From contig JBFXAN010000158.1 in the NCBI GenBank assembly GCA_050184225.1, forward strand, positions 1 through 14,789: a stretch of DNA of 14,789 nucleotides. The letters are read 5' to 3'. Made by a program: the position numbers and the translations under genes. Positions 7,118 to 14,522 of the stretch are shown piece after piece (within the stretch, counting starts at the first letter, position 1; each line of letters opens with the position of its first letter). Below the pieces are notes generated by a model. The model was not told the origin of the DNA. It did not search any database and was given only the letters and a program-made list of their open reading frames with translations. This DNA is from JBFXAN01 sp050184225. GTDB taxonomy: Bacteria > Chloroflexota > Dehalococcoidia > CAUJGQ01.

Positions 7118-7142
7118 TGGAAGCTCACTCCATTCAATCCGA

Positions 7143-7197
7143 TTCCTGGTTCCTGGTGCCGCGGTCCGTGTCCAACCAGGAACTAGGAACCAGGAAC
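7143..7197. repeat. TTCCTGGTTCCTGGT-type inverted repeat at the metH 3' end
   Basis: Arm 7143-7157 (TTCCTGGTTCCTGGT) pairs with 7175-7189 (ACCAGGAACTAGGAA) with one mismatch, and further CCAGGAAC units extend it to 7197. The mismatch at 7184 falls in the metH stop codon. Such tandem GGTTCCT units are a dispersed element type in some high-GC genomes. It fills the gap between metH and the sulfur carrier gene. Confidence 0.75.
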
Positions 7198-10100
7198 TTG
7201 CTCTGATGGGCGGACGCTGAAGTATTTGGCGTCCGGATGGTGAACGATAAAGGCGGCGGTCGTGGCGTCAGGATCCCACTGAAAGGACTGCGTCAGCGCG
7301 GCGCCGATCTGCTCTTCGATTGGCATGACGGTAAAGAGCTTTGACTGCTCGTCGAGGTCGGGACAGGCGGGGTAGCCCCAGGAGTAGCGGAGGCCGCGGC
7401 TGCCTTCGAAGCCGAACTCCCGACGGACGCGCCGGTTGAGCCATTCGGCCATGCCCTCGACCGCTTCCATCGCGAGCCCGTTGACAAAGAGCACCTCGCT
7501 GTACTCGCCGGCAGCCTGCATGTCGGCGATCAACGCGGACGCCTTGCTGCCGACGGTGACGACCTGCAGGGGGATGACGTCCATGCGGTCGCTGCCCAGG
7601 GGCTGGAAGTAGTCGGCGATGCAGATGCGGTCGCGGTCGGGCCGGCGCGGGAAGCGAAGGCGGGCGATCTCGCGGGGGCGGCCCTCACCCCCGGCCGACT
7701 GGCCCTCACCCCCTGGCCCCCTCTCCCGTCGTGACGGGAGAGGGGGAGTACTCAATGACGATGGTTGAATGAGGCTCCCCACACCCGCTCCGGCGGGAGA
7801 GGGGTCGGGGGGGAGGGCCGCCGGGTCGAAGATCACGACTTCGTTGCCGTCGGCCTGGCAGGGGAAGTAACCGGAGATGGCGCGGGGTTCGAGCCAGCCT
7901 TCTTCGATCGCCTGGCGTTCCATGCGCTTGAGACGGGGGCCGAAGTCGTCTTCGATGAGGCGCTCGAAGGCTTCGCCGTGGACCTTGCCGCCCCAGTGCA
8001 GGCGGAAGAGGGTGTTGAGGTCCATACAGGCAAAGACTTCGTTCAGGGGAATGTCGGTGATCGTGCGCCAGCCCCAGAAGGGTGGCTCGGGCACGTCGAT
8101 GTCGAGTGAGGTCTGAGAACGGACGCTGGTGTCGGCGTAGTTGGGTGCGGCGGGCGCCGGACGCTTCAGAGCGGCTTCGGCTTCGTCGCGGACGCGGGCG
8201 ACGAAGGCGTCGCGCAGTTCCATGTCGGTGAGGCGGTCCATCGACTCGAGGCCCTCGAAGGCATCCTTGCAGTAGAAGACGCCGGGGGCGTACGACTCGC
8301 CTTCTTCGACGAAGAGGGCACGATAGCCGAAGGCGCGGTTGATCGCGGCGCCGCCGATGATCACGGGGAAGTTGAGGCCGCGCTTCTGTAGCTCCTGGAC
8401 GCAGAGGGGCATCTGCTTGGAGGTGGAGACGAGCAGGGCGGAGAGGCCGATCGCGTCGGCTTCGACCTCGATCGCCTTGTCGATGATCGTGTTCAGCGGC
8501 ACCTGCTTGCCCAGGTCGTAGACAGTGTAGCCGTTGTTGGCGAGGATCGTGTGGACGAGGTTCTTGCCGATGTCGTGGACATCGCCGAAGACGGTGGCGA
8601 GCACGACCTTGCCCTTCGTATAGCCTTCCTTCTTCTCGAGGAACTGCTCCAGGTGGGCGACGGCCTTTTTCATCACCTCGGCGGACTGGAGCACGAACGG
8701 CAGGATCAACTCGCCGGCGCCGAAGCGATCGCCGACATCCTTCATCGCGGGGAGGAGGACGTTATTCAGTACTTCGACGGGCGATTGCCGGAGCATCGCC
8801 TCGTCGAGCGCGCCCTCGATCCCCTCCTTCTTGCGGTGGAGGATCTGGTAGTGAATCCGCTGCTCGATCGTCAGACCCTCGTAGGGGTCGGCGGCTTCCT
8901 CCTCCGGCGCGGCTTCGTGCTGTTCGTAGTATTCGATGAAGCGCGGCAGTGCGTTCTGGTCGCGGTTGAAGATCAGGTCTTCACAGAGCTGACGTTGCTC
9001 GGCATCGACCTCACCGTAGGGGGTGACGTGGGCCGGGTTGATGATCGCCAGGTCGAGGCCGGCCTCGACGGCGTGATGGAGGAAGACGGAGTTGAGCGCC
9101 GCGCGGGCGTGGGGGGCGACGCCGAAGGAGAGGTTGCTGACGCCGAGCACGGTGAGCACGCCGGGCAGATCCGATTTGACGCGGCGGATGCCGTTGAGGG
9201 TTTCGACAGCGGCGTTTCTCAGTTCTTCCTGGCCGGTGGTGACCGGGAAGGTGAGGACATCGAAGATCAGGTCTTCGGATGCGAGGCCGTATTCCTCGAC
9301 GGCGATGCCGTGAATGCGTTGAGCGATCTCGGCCTTGCGTTCGGCGGTGTGGGCCATGCCGACCTCGTCGATGGTGAGGGCGATCACGGCGGCGCCGTGT
9401 TCGACGCAGAGCGGCAGCTTGCGATCGAGCACATCGCGGCCGGTTTCGAGGTTGACGGAGTTGAGGACGGCGCGGCCGGGGTAGGTCTCGAAGGCCGCCT
9501 GGACGACCGAGGTTTCGGTGGTGTCGATCACGAGGGGTAGCTCGACGCCCATGGCGAGGCGCTTGACGACGATCTTCATCTGCTCGTCTTCGTCAGCGCG
9601 TTCGGTGAGGGCGGTTTGGACATCGAGGGCGTGGGCGCCAGCCTCGACCTGCAGGCGGGCGATGCGGAGGATGCCGTCGTAGTCATCGGCGAGCAGCATC
9701 CGCTTGACCATGCGACTGCCCTGGGCATTGACGCGCTCACCGATCAGGGTGGGCGCCGGCTCCTGCTGGAGCGCTGTCGCCTGGATACCGCTGGCGATCG
9801 ATGGGATATGCAGCGGGGTGCGTTGCTTGGGGGTGCGGCGGCCGATCGCATCGACGACGAGCTTGAGGTGCTCGGGCCGCGTGCCGCAGCAGCCGCCGAC
9901 GATGTTGACGCCGAACTCCTCGACGAACTCGAGATGGGCGGCGGCCAGCTCCTCGGGTTGCAGCGGGAAGCAGGCGCGGCCGTCCTCATTCTGGGGGATG
10001 CCGGCATTCGGGATAACGGAGACGGGCAGGCGGCTGCGCTCGCAGAGGAAGCGGACCGGCTCGCGCATGTATTCGGGACCGGTGGAGCAGTTGACGCCGA

Positions 10101-10818
10101 TCACGTCGATCGGCAGGGCTTCGAGCGTGGTCATCGCGGCGGCGATGTCGTTGCCCAGGAGCATCCGGCCAGAGACGAGAAGGAAGATCGACGCCTGGAT
10201 CGGCACGCGGAAGCCCAGCTCGCGGAAGGCGCGGACGCAGCCGTTGATCGCTGCCTTGGTTTCGAGGATGTCCTGCTGCGTTTCGATGATGAGCAGGTCG
10301 GCGCCGCCCTCGACGAGCGCCTTTGCCTGCTCATGGAAGACTTCGACGAGTTGTTGATAGGTGATGTTGGAGAGCGACGGGTCGCTGGAGGAGGGCAGCA
10401 TGCCGGTCGGGCCGATCGAGCCGGCGACGAAGCGCGGGTGGTCGGGGGTAGCATAGCGGTCGGCGACGCGACGGGCGAGCGCTGCCGCCTCGTAGTTGAT
10501 CTGATAGGTTTGGTCGGCGAGGCCCCACTCGGCCAGCCGGTGGCGTGACGCTTGGAAGGAGTTCGTTTCGAGCACGTCACAGCCGACCTCCATGAAGGAG
10601 ACGTGAATCTGCTCGATGATGTGCGGCGCCGTAAGGACGAGATAGTCCTGGCAGCCGTGATACTGGGCGCCGCCGTAGTCCTCGGCGGACGGACTCAGGT
10701 CGATCAGCGTGGCGCCCATCGAGCCATCATAGATGATGACGCGCTGGGCGAGCGCTTCGAGAAAGCGCCCGCGGACGGGCAGGTCACGGACTCGGAAGAT
10801 GGGGGATGCAACAGGCAT
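7183..10818 (-). CDS. metH: Cobalamin-dependent methionine synthase
   Basis: The 1211-residue enzyme transfers a methyl group from 5-methyl-THF via cobalamin to homocysteine. Domains in order: homocysteine-binding barrel (about 20-325) with zinc ligands C244 in GVNCSTGP and C310-C311 in GGCCGTRPEHL; pterin-binding barrel (about 355-610); B12 cap (about 645-735); B12 Rossmann domain with cobalt-ligand H748 in GDVHDIGKN (745-753); and SAM-binding activation domain (about 905-1205) with RGLRYSWGYPACPD (1141-1154) and AKYFSV (1197-1202). All catalytic residues are present. Oddities: about 46 residues at 1002-1047 are a translated repeat element inside the activation domain, and the last codons and stop (QVPGS) lie in another repeat. 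The start has only a weak GAGAG site but directly begins family-like sequence. Expression is controlled by a SAM-I riboswitch upstream. Confidence 0.96.
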   Translation of the reverse strand: MPVASPIFRVRDLPVRGRFLEALAQRVIIYDGSMGATLIDLSPSAEDYGGAQYHGCQDYLVLTAPHIIEQIHVSFMEVGCDVLETNSFQASRHRLAEWGLADQTYQINYEAAALARRVADRYATPDHPRFVAGSIGPTGMLPSSSDPSLSNITYQQLVEVFHEQAKALVEGGADLLIIETQQDILETKAAINGCVRAFRELGFRVPIQASIFLLVSGRMLLGNDIAAAMTTLEALPIDVIGVNCSTGPEYMREPVRFLCERSRLPVSVIPNAGIPQNEDGRACFPLQPEELAAAHLEFVEEFGVNIVGGCCGTRPEHLKLVVDAIGRRTPKQRTPLHIPSIASGIQATALQQEPAPTLIGERVNAQGSRMVKRMLLADDYDGILRIARLQVEAGAHALDVQTALTERADEDEQMKIVVKRLAMGVELPLVIDTTETSVVQAAFETYPGRAVLNSVNLETGRDVLDRKLPLCVEHGAAVIALTIDEVGMAHTAERKAEIAQRIHGIAVEEYGLASEDLIFDVLTFPVTTGQEELRNAAVETLNGIRRVKSDLPGVLTVLGVSNLSFGVAPHARAALNSVFLHHAVEAGLDLAIINPAHVTPYGEVDAEQRQLCEDLIFNRDQNALPRFIEYYEQHEAAPEEEAADPYEGLTIEQRIHYQILHRKKEGIEGALDEAMLRQSPVEVLNNVLLPAMKDVGDRFGAGELILPFVLQSAEVMKKAVAHLEQFLEKKEGYTKGKVVLATVFGDVHDIGKNLVHTILANNGYTVYDLGKQVPLNTIIDKAIEVEADAIGLSALLVSTSKQMPLCVQELQKRGLNFPVIIGGAAINRAFGYRALFVEEGESYAPGVFYCKDAFEGLESMDRLTDMELRDAFVARVRDEAEAALKRPAPAAPNYADTSVRSQTSLDIDVPEPPFWGWRTITDIPLNEVFACMDLNTLFRLHWGGKVHGEAFERLIEDDFGPRLKRMERQAIEEGWLEPRAISGYFPCQADGNEVVIFDPAALPPDPSPAGAGVGSLIQPSSLSTPPLPSRRERGPGGEGQSAGGEGRPREIARLRFPRRPDRDRICIADYFQPLGSDRMDVIPLQVVTVGSKASALIADMQAAGEYSEVLFVNGLAMEAVEGMAEWLNRRVRREFGFEGSRGLRYSWGYPACPDLDEQSKLFTVMPIEEQIGAALTQSFQWDPDATTAAFIVHHPDAKYFSVRPSEQVPGS
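7677..7815. repeat. SRRERGPGGEG-type repeat inserted in frame in metH
   Basis: This low-complexity block splits the MetH activation domain between VIFDPA and REIARLRFP. It contains a perfect inverted repeat, CCCCCTCTCCCGTC (7717-7730) and its complement (7733-7746) around GT, plus two copies of GGCCCTCACCCCC (7680-7692 and 7701-7713). On the coding strand it reads PLPSRRERGPGGEG, a peptide I recall as the translation of a widespread dispersed repeat. Its length keeps the reading frame. Confidence 0.85.
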
Positions 10819-10844
10819 AAGCTCTCAGCCATTCGCCGGCAATC

Positions 10845-10923
10845 GGCAATGGGCAGTCGGCAATGGGGAAGCGTCGATCGGGCGACGCCCTTCCCCATTG
10901 CCGATTGCCGACTGCCCATTGCC
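10845..10923. repeat. Imperfect inverted repeat of GGCAATGGGCAGTCGG type in the metH leader
   Basis: Arm 10845-10876 pairs with 10883-10923, interrupted by a 2-nt and a 7-nt bulge; the 7-nt bulge is an extra GATTGCC unit in the right arm. The element is built from GGCAATCGGCAATGGGCAGT-like units, a dispersed repeat type whose chance translation gives IADCRLPIAD. In the metH mRNA it would fold as a long hairpin between the riboswitch terminator and the start codon, ending 26 nt before the ATG. Confidence 0.85.
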
Positions 10924-10927
10924 CACT

Positions 10928-10956
10928 AAAAAACCTCTCCGGCACAACGAAGAGGT
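10928..10956 (-). terminator. Riboswitch-controlled intrinsic terminator
   Basis: On the minus strand ACCTCTTCG (10948-10956) pairs with CGGAGAGGT (10933-10941) through a nine-pair stem with one G-U pair and a TTGTGC loop, then a run of T. Its 5' arm overlaps the competing antiterminator strand (10950-10961), so it should form only when SAM holds the aptamer closed. Confidence 0.9.
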
Positions 10957-10983
10957 AACGACCGGCGCGCGCCGGGATCGCTA

Positions 10984-11092
10984 CCTCTTATCTTCCCCGG
11001 CTGACGGGCCGGGGCGGACTTGGCACCGCACCCACGCTGGGCCGGTTGCCGGGCTTCACAGGGCCGTCTCCCTCCACCCTCTCGATAAGAGG
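10984..11092 (-). ncRNA. SAM-I (S-box) riboswitch aptamer upstream of metH
   Basis: Read on the minus strand this has the SAM-I layout: P1 strand CCTCTTATC, then GAGAGGGTGGAGGGA, the core TGAAGCCCGGCAACC, later GGTGCCAAGTCC, and the closing P1 strand GATAAGAGG. The expression platform is visible too. AAGAGGTAGCGA (10978-10989) can pair with TCGTTACCTCTT (10950-10961) around a GC-rich hairpin as antiterminator, competing with P1 on one side and the terminator on the other. High SAM should therefore switch off metH and the sulfur carrier gene, a typical feedback on methionine synthesis. Confidence 0.96.
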
Positions 11093-11113
11093 CGCGTATG
11101 CAATTGTGCTCAA

Positions 11114-11143
11114 AGGGTAGCAACGAGATAGCGCGAGCGTCAA
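11114..11143 (-). promoter_or_regulatory. Likely promoter of the SAM riboswitch-metH transcript
   Basis: On the minus strand TTGACG (11138-11143) and TACCCT (11114-11119) are spaced by 18 nt, and transcription would start about 15 nt before the aptamer. The -35 box is a five-of-six match; the -10 keeps only the first T, the A and the last T. Position directly before the riboswitch supports it. Confidence 0.5.
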
Positions 11144-11208
11144 TCAATTATGCCGAACCGTAGCAATATCGATCGTCTTTTGGCAGGCACTTCGACCGTT
11201 CCGTGGGA

Positions 11209-12591
11209 TTACCCCAGCGGCCGATCTCTCGTTGCGGAGCCCGTTCCGGCGTGCGGCAGTTCCTGCGCGTGCCGGGCAGGCTGGACATCGCCGCCGCGCG
11301 CGCCGCGGTCCAGCCCGAGGCGATCGGCAAGCAGCGCGGCCAGTAGCGCCAAGCCAAAGACGTCAGAGGGAGTGCGGTAGCGGGGGTCTCCGGAGAAGAC
11401 GATCGCCAATGTGATCATGCTGGCCAGATGCGCCAACATCACAGCCTCACCCGCCGGTCGGCCGGAGACACGGCGGCGTCGGGCCAGGGCGAGCGCTTCG
11501 ACCACGATCCCCGCCAGCAGGGCCGAGTAGACAAAGTTGCTCACTCGCACGACCTCGCGTTGCCCAGTCTCGTTGTTCGACTGCGGCCACGGAACCGTGG
11601 TGGCCGTCATGTCGAGGACGTTGCGGAGGATGCGGCGCACGTGGCCCAGGCCATCGTCGCGGATACACTCCCAACCCTGGGCGTAGAAGAAGGGCTGGTC
11701 CCAGACGAGGTGGTCCTCAAAGTAGTAGTCCTGCCCGCCGCCGCGCTGGATGTCCACTGGGCTGCCGAAGACGAACCGGACGCCCGTGTTAGGGTCGACA
11801 GTGGTCACTGTGTTGACTTCACAGTGTCCCTGCCAGAAAACCAGCCCGGAGTTCTCGCTGATGCCCGTGGGCTTGCCCGCGGCGACGCTGTTGTGGACAA
11901 GCACACCGACGAGGGGAACGGCGGTGCCGACCACGATGCCCGCCAGGGCGAGCGCTTGGCGTCGCGACTGGAGCACTAGAGGTACGGCCAGAACGAGCCA
12001 ATTCAAGCCCGATTGCGGTCGGACGGCGATAGCCGCACCCCACAAGAGACCCGCGACCAGGCCCAGACCCAGCGCCGCCCGTCCCCTTGCCCAACCGGCG
12101 CGGTAGCCGAGCCAGAGGGCGGCAACCAATAGGGCTATCGCGGGCGTCTCTGACGTGAAGACGCCGCCGTAGGTGATGTGCAAGGGCCACAGCGCGCAGA
12201 GGAGGGCGGTGAGCGCGGCCGCCGCCGGCGTGAGGAGGTGGCGCGCCAGGCGCCACATAAGCAGCGGTGTCAGGCTGGAAAGGGCGCTCCACAGCACCGC
12301 CCCACCCCACAAGCCAGCACGCCCGGTGTCGAGTACTTTCAGCGGTACAGCCAGCAGGATGTGGGTTGCCGGTGGGTAGAAGGCATCATAACGTACGAGT
12401 CCGCTACCCGCCGCAAGCCTCTGGGCTCGCTCTACGTAACCCGCCATGTCCGAGTAGATGTAGTCCACAGAAGGATGGAGGAGCAGTCCCCACACTACTC
12501 GCAGCAGCACACCGACGACTATCGCGGCGACGGCTAAGGCATCCCATTGGGCAGGGGTGACTCGCTGGACGTGCGCTCGGACAAACTCCAT
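11209..12591 (-). CDS. Polytopic membrane glycosyltransferase, GT39-like
   Basis: The 460-residue product has about eight to ten hydrophobic segments (starting at ALAVAAIVVGVLLRVVWGLLL, 18-38). The first outer loop has an acidic motif, YIYSDMAGYVERAQ (45-57), with D48 where GT-C fold enzymes of the PMT/ArnT type carry their catalytic Asp. TSETPAIALL (146-155) and the late FSGDPRYRTPSDVF (399-412) also fit GT39-like proteins. Such enzymes use polyprenyl-phosphate sugars to modify proteins or lipids outside the membrane. The outer segment 235-345 is the least hydrophobic part. GGAGG stands six bases before the ATG. It is divergent from the second glycosyltransferase. Acceptor and sugar are unknown. 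Confidence 0.85.
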   Translation of the reverse strand: MEFVRAHVQRVTPAQWDALAVAAIVVGVLLRVVWGLLLHPSVDYIYSDMAGYVERAQRLAAGSGLVRYDAFYPPATHILLAVPLKVLDTGRAGLWGGAVLWSALSSLTPLLMWRLARHLLTPAAAALTALLCALWPLHITYGGVFTSETPAIALLVAALWLGYRAGWARGRAALGLGLVAGLLWGAAIAVRPQSGLNWLVLAVPLVLQSRRQALALAGIVVGTAVPLVGVLVHNSVAAGKPTGISENSGLVFWQGHCEVNTVTTVDPNTGVRFVFGSPVDIQRGGGQDYYFEDHLVWDQPFFYAQGWECIRDDGLGHVRRILRNVLDMTATTVPWPQSNNETGQREVVRVSNFVYSALLAGIVVEALALARRRRVSGRPAGEAVMLAHLASMITLAIVFSGDPRYRTPSDVFGLALLAALLADRLGLDRGARGGDVQPARHAQELPHAGTGSATRDRPLG

Positions 12592-12703
12592 CCAAGACCT
12601 CCGCCACGGTCGTGGACCGTAGCGTATCTGATTCTCCCTACCTTAAGGTTCTATGTGACCATCGGTGAACCTGACCCTACAAAAGCCCTGGCCACCCATG
12701 AAG

Positions 12704-12733
12704 TTGAAGGATGGAACCCGGCCATGGTAGATT
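12704..12733 (+). promoter_or_regulatory. Possible promoter for the plus-strand glycosyltransferase
   Basis: TTGAAG (12704-12709) and TAGATT (12728-12733) are separated by 18 nt and lie about 85 nt before the plus-strand start codon, inside the 226-nt gap between the divergent glycosyltransferase genes. Each hexamer matches consensus at four positions. No matching minus-strand promoter was clear. Confidence 0.35.
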
Positions 12734-12817
12734 AACTTGTACTCTTGTATTCAGCCCCCAAACACGATGTGTCAGCGCTGATCGCCGTCGGCGTTTGCAT
12801 CCTGAGGTTCGTTTGCT

Positions 12818-14458
12818 ATGCGCGTCAGCAGACGCATATCGAACGCAGGTTCGTTCGTCGGCAGTGTGGCTTCCGGGGAGCGTGCGCACCCGGTGACGAC
12901 CCGGCCGGCTCCGGTACCGTCACGGCTGAATGCGGAGTCTGGTGTACTCTCACGGGTACCGGTGCCCCTGCTGCTCGCGTGCATTGCAATCTTCGGCGCT
13001 TTGATTGCCGTGACCGGACGAGGTCCGTTCTTCGATGAGGGGATTTATCTTCTCGCCGGGCGGACGCTCGTCTTTCGTGGCGAAAACTGGCCGATGGCGG
13101 CCTACGAGACGTGGTTCAACGGCTCACCGTATCTCTTTCCCGCGCTTACCGGCGTCGTTCAGCGACTGGGCGGTGACCTCGTCGCGGTGCGACTGCTCAA
13201 TGTCGGTTTCCTGGTGCTCGCCGTCTGGGGAACCTACAACGTCGGGCGTGCAATCCCTGTGAGCCGCGATGCCGCGCTGTTGGGAGCTGCCTCATTTGGG
13301 CTGGCCGGACCGGTACTGTTCACCGGCAGCTTCGCAACGTATGATATGTCGGCGCTGGCCTGCTCGATGATCGCGCTCTGGCTCGTGTTGGCCGGTTCTG
13401 CTTCCGGCCGGCCCCATCCATTGCTGCTGCTCAGTGGAGGGGCGGTCTTCGCTCTTGCCGTGCTCTTCAAGTATGTCGTGATCGCCCTTCTGCCGATCGT
13501 GCCGGCACTGATCCTGGTTCGACTGTTGCCGGGCGGGCAGGATATGCAGGGCGCGCAGCGCTGGCGCGCGCCCCTGACCGCCGTGGCGGTGGCCGGTGTA
13601 CCGATGGCGCTGATCGTCGGATCATACCTTGTCTATTATTGGTCCGAGCTGACCTTTCTCTTTCGCTACCACGGGTGGCATCTCGGCGGGTATGGCATCT
13701 CCATGCCGGCTATCCTATTCGCCATACTGTTGTATGCAGGGCTCGCATGGCTGCTTGCCTCGTTTGGGTTGGAGCAAATTCGCCGCGATGGTGGCCCGTA
13801 CGCAGTTGGCCTGATCCTCCTCGGCGGATCACTGATCATGCCTGCATACCATCTGTGGAAGATCGACCCGCTCGCCCTCTTCAAGCAGATTTGCTGGAGT
13901 CTGGCGCTGGTAGCGCCGCTGGTGGGTGTGGCGCTCGCCTCCATTGCACAGAGACCGCGGACCTTTGCGCTGGTCTCCGCCGCACTGATCCTGCTCGCCG
14001 TCTACCACACGGCCACGCTCCGCTCGTTCTATCCCGATACCAGGCCCTCGATCGACTGGCTGGCCGAGCATGTCGTTCCATCAGATGATCCGATCCTCGT
14101 CGACAATGTCTGGCCATATCGTCATGCGCTGGCAGAGACGTTTGAGGGGCGCGAGTGGTGGGTAAACGACCAGTGGGGGTGGCAGGGATACGCAGCTTTG
14201 CCGGAGACGTGGGTTACATTGATCGAGCGGGGCACATTCAGCTATATCGTGTTTGAGCGGGGCGGCTCCTTCAGTGGCCTAGGCGCCGCATTTGACCAAA
14301 GTGTTATGGAATCTGTTGAGGATTCTAATCAGTATCAACTTGTCGCCAACTTCCGGTCTCGCGTAAGCTGGGGTAACTCGATCCCGCCCCCACCGTTTCG
14401 AGCCCAGCTACCCGCATATGATGTTGTCCACACCGAAATCTGGGCGCGCAAGGAGTAA
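12818..14458 (+). CDS. Polytopic membrane glycosyltransferase, GT39-like, with outer C-terminal domain
   Basis: The 546-residue product has a polar N-terminal tail of about 47 residues, then about ten hydrophobic segments up to residue 395, and a soluble C-terminal domain of about 150 residues (from YPDTRPSIDWLAEHV). The first outer loop has GPFFDEGIYLLAGR with D73-E74, the Asp/Glu pair expected of GT-C fold enzymes in the PMT/ArnT group. The C-terminal part, with many Trp and Tyr (EWWVNDQWGWQGY), resembles the extracytoplasmic tail of such enzymes and may bind the acceptor. GAGG lies ten bases before the ATG; a start nearer the first membrane segment cannot be excluded. The next gene, 64 nt downstream, encodes an exported Thr-rich repeat protein, a plausible target. 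Sugar donor unknown. Confidence 0.85.
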   Translation: MRVSRRISNAGSFVGSVASGERAHPVTTRPAPVPSRLNAESGVLSRVPVPLLLACIAIFGALIAVTGRGPFFDEGIYLLAGRTLVFRGENWPMAAYETWFNGSPYLFPALTGVVQRLGGDLVAVRLLNVGFLVLAVWGTYNVGRAIPVSRDAALLGAASFGLAGPVLFTGSFATYDMSALACSMIALWLVLAGSASGRPHPLLLLSGGAVFALAVLFKYVVIALLPIVPALILVRLLPGGQDMQGAQRWRAPLTAVAVAGVPMALIVGSYLVYYWSELTFLFRYHGWHLGGYGISMPAILFAILLYAGLAWLLASFGLEQIRRDGGPYAVGLILLGGSLIMPAYHLWKIDPLALFKQICWSLALVAPLVGVALASIAQRPRTFALVSAALILLAVYHTATLRSFYPDTRPSIDWLAEHVVPSDDPILVDNVWPYRHALAETFEGREWWVNDQWGWQGYAALPETWVTLIERGTFSYIVFERGGSFSGLGAAFDQSVMESVEDSNQYQLVANFRSRVSWGNSIPPPPFRAQLPAYDVVHTEIWARKE

Positions 14459-14522
14459 CGAAAACGGATGATTGGGTCGGCGTTCACGTCATGGACACGA
14501 AACGGGGGAGGATGGAAGCAAT

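Noticed and set aside
8551..10548. Two long plus-strand frames (8551-9540 and 9616-10548) opposite metH
   Set aside because: Antisense shadows of metH, rich in Asp, Glu, Gly and Val as expected from GC-rich codons read backwards, with no family resemblance.
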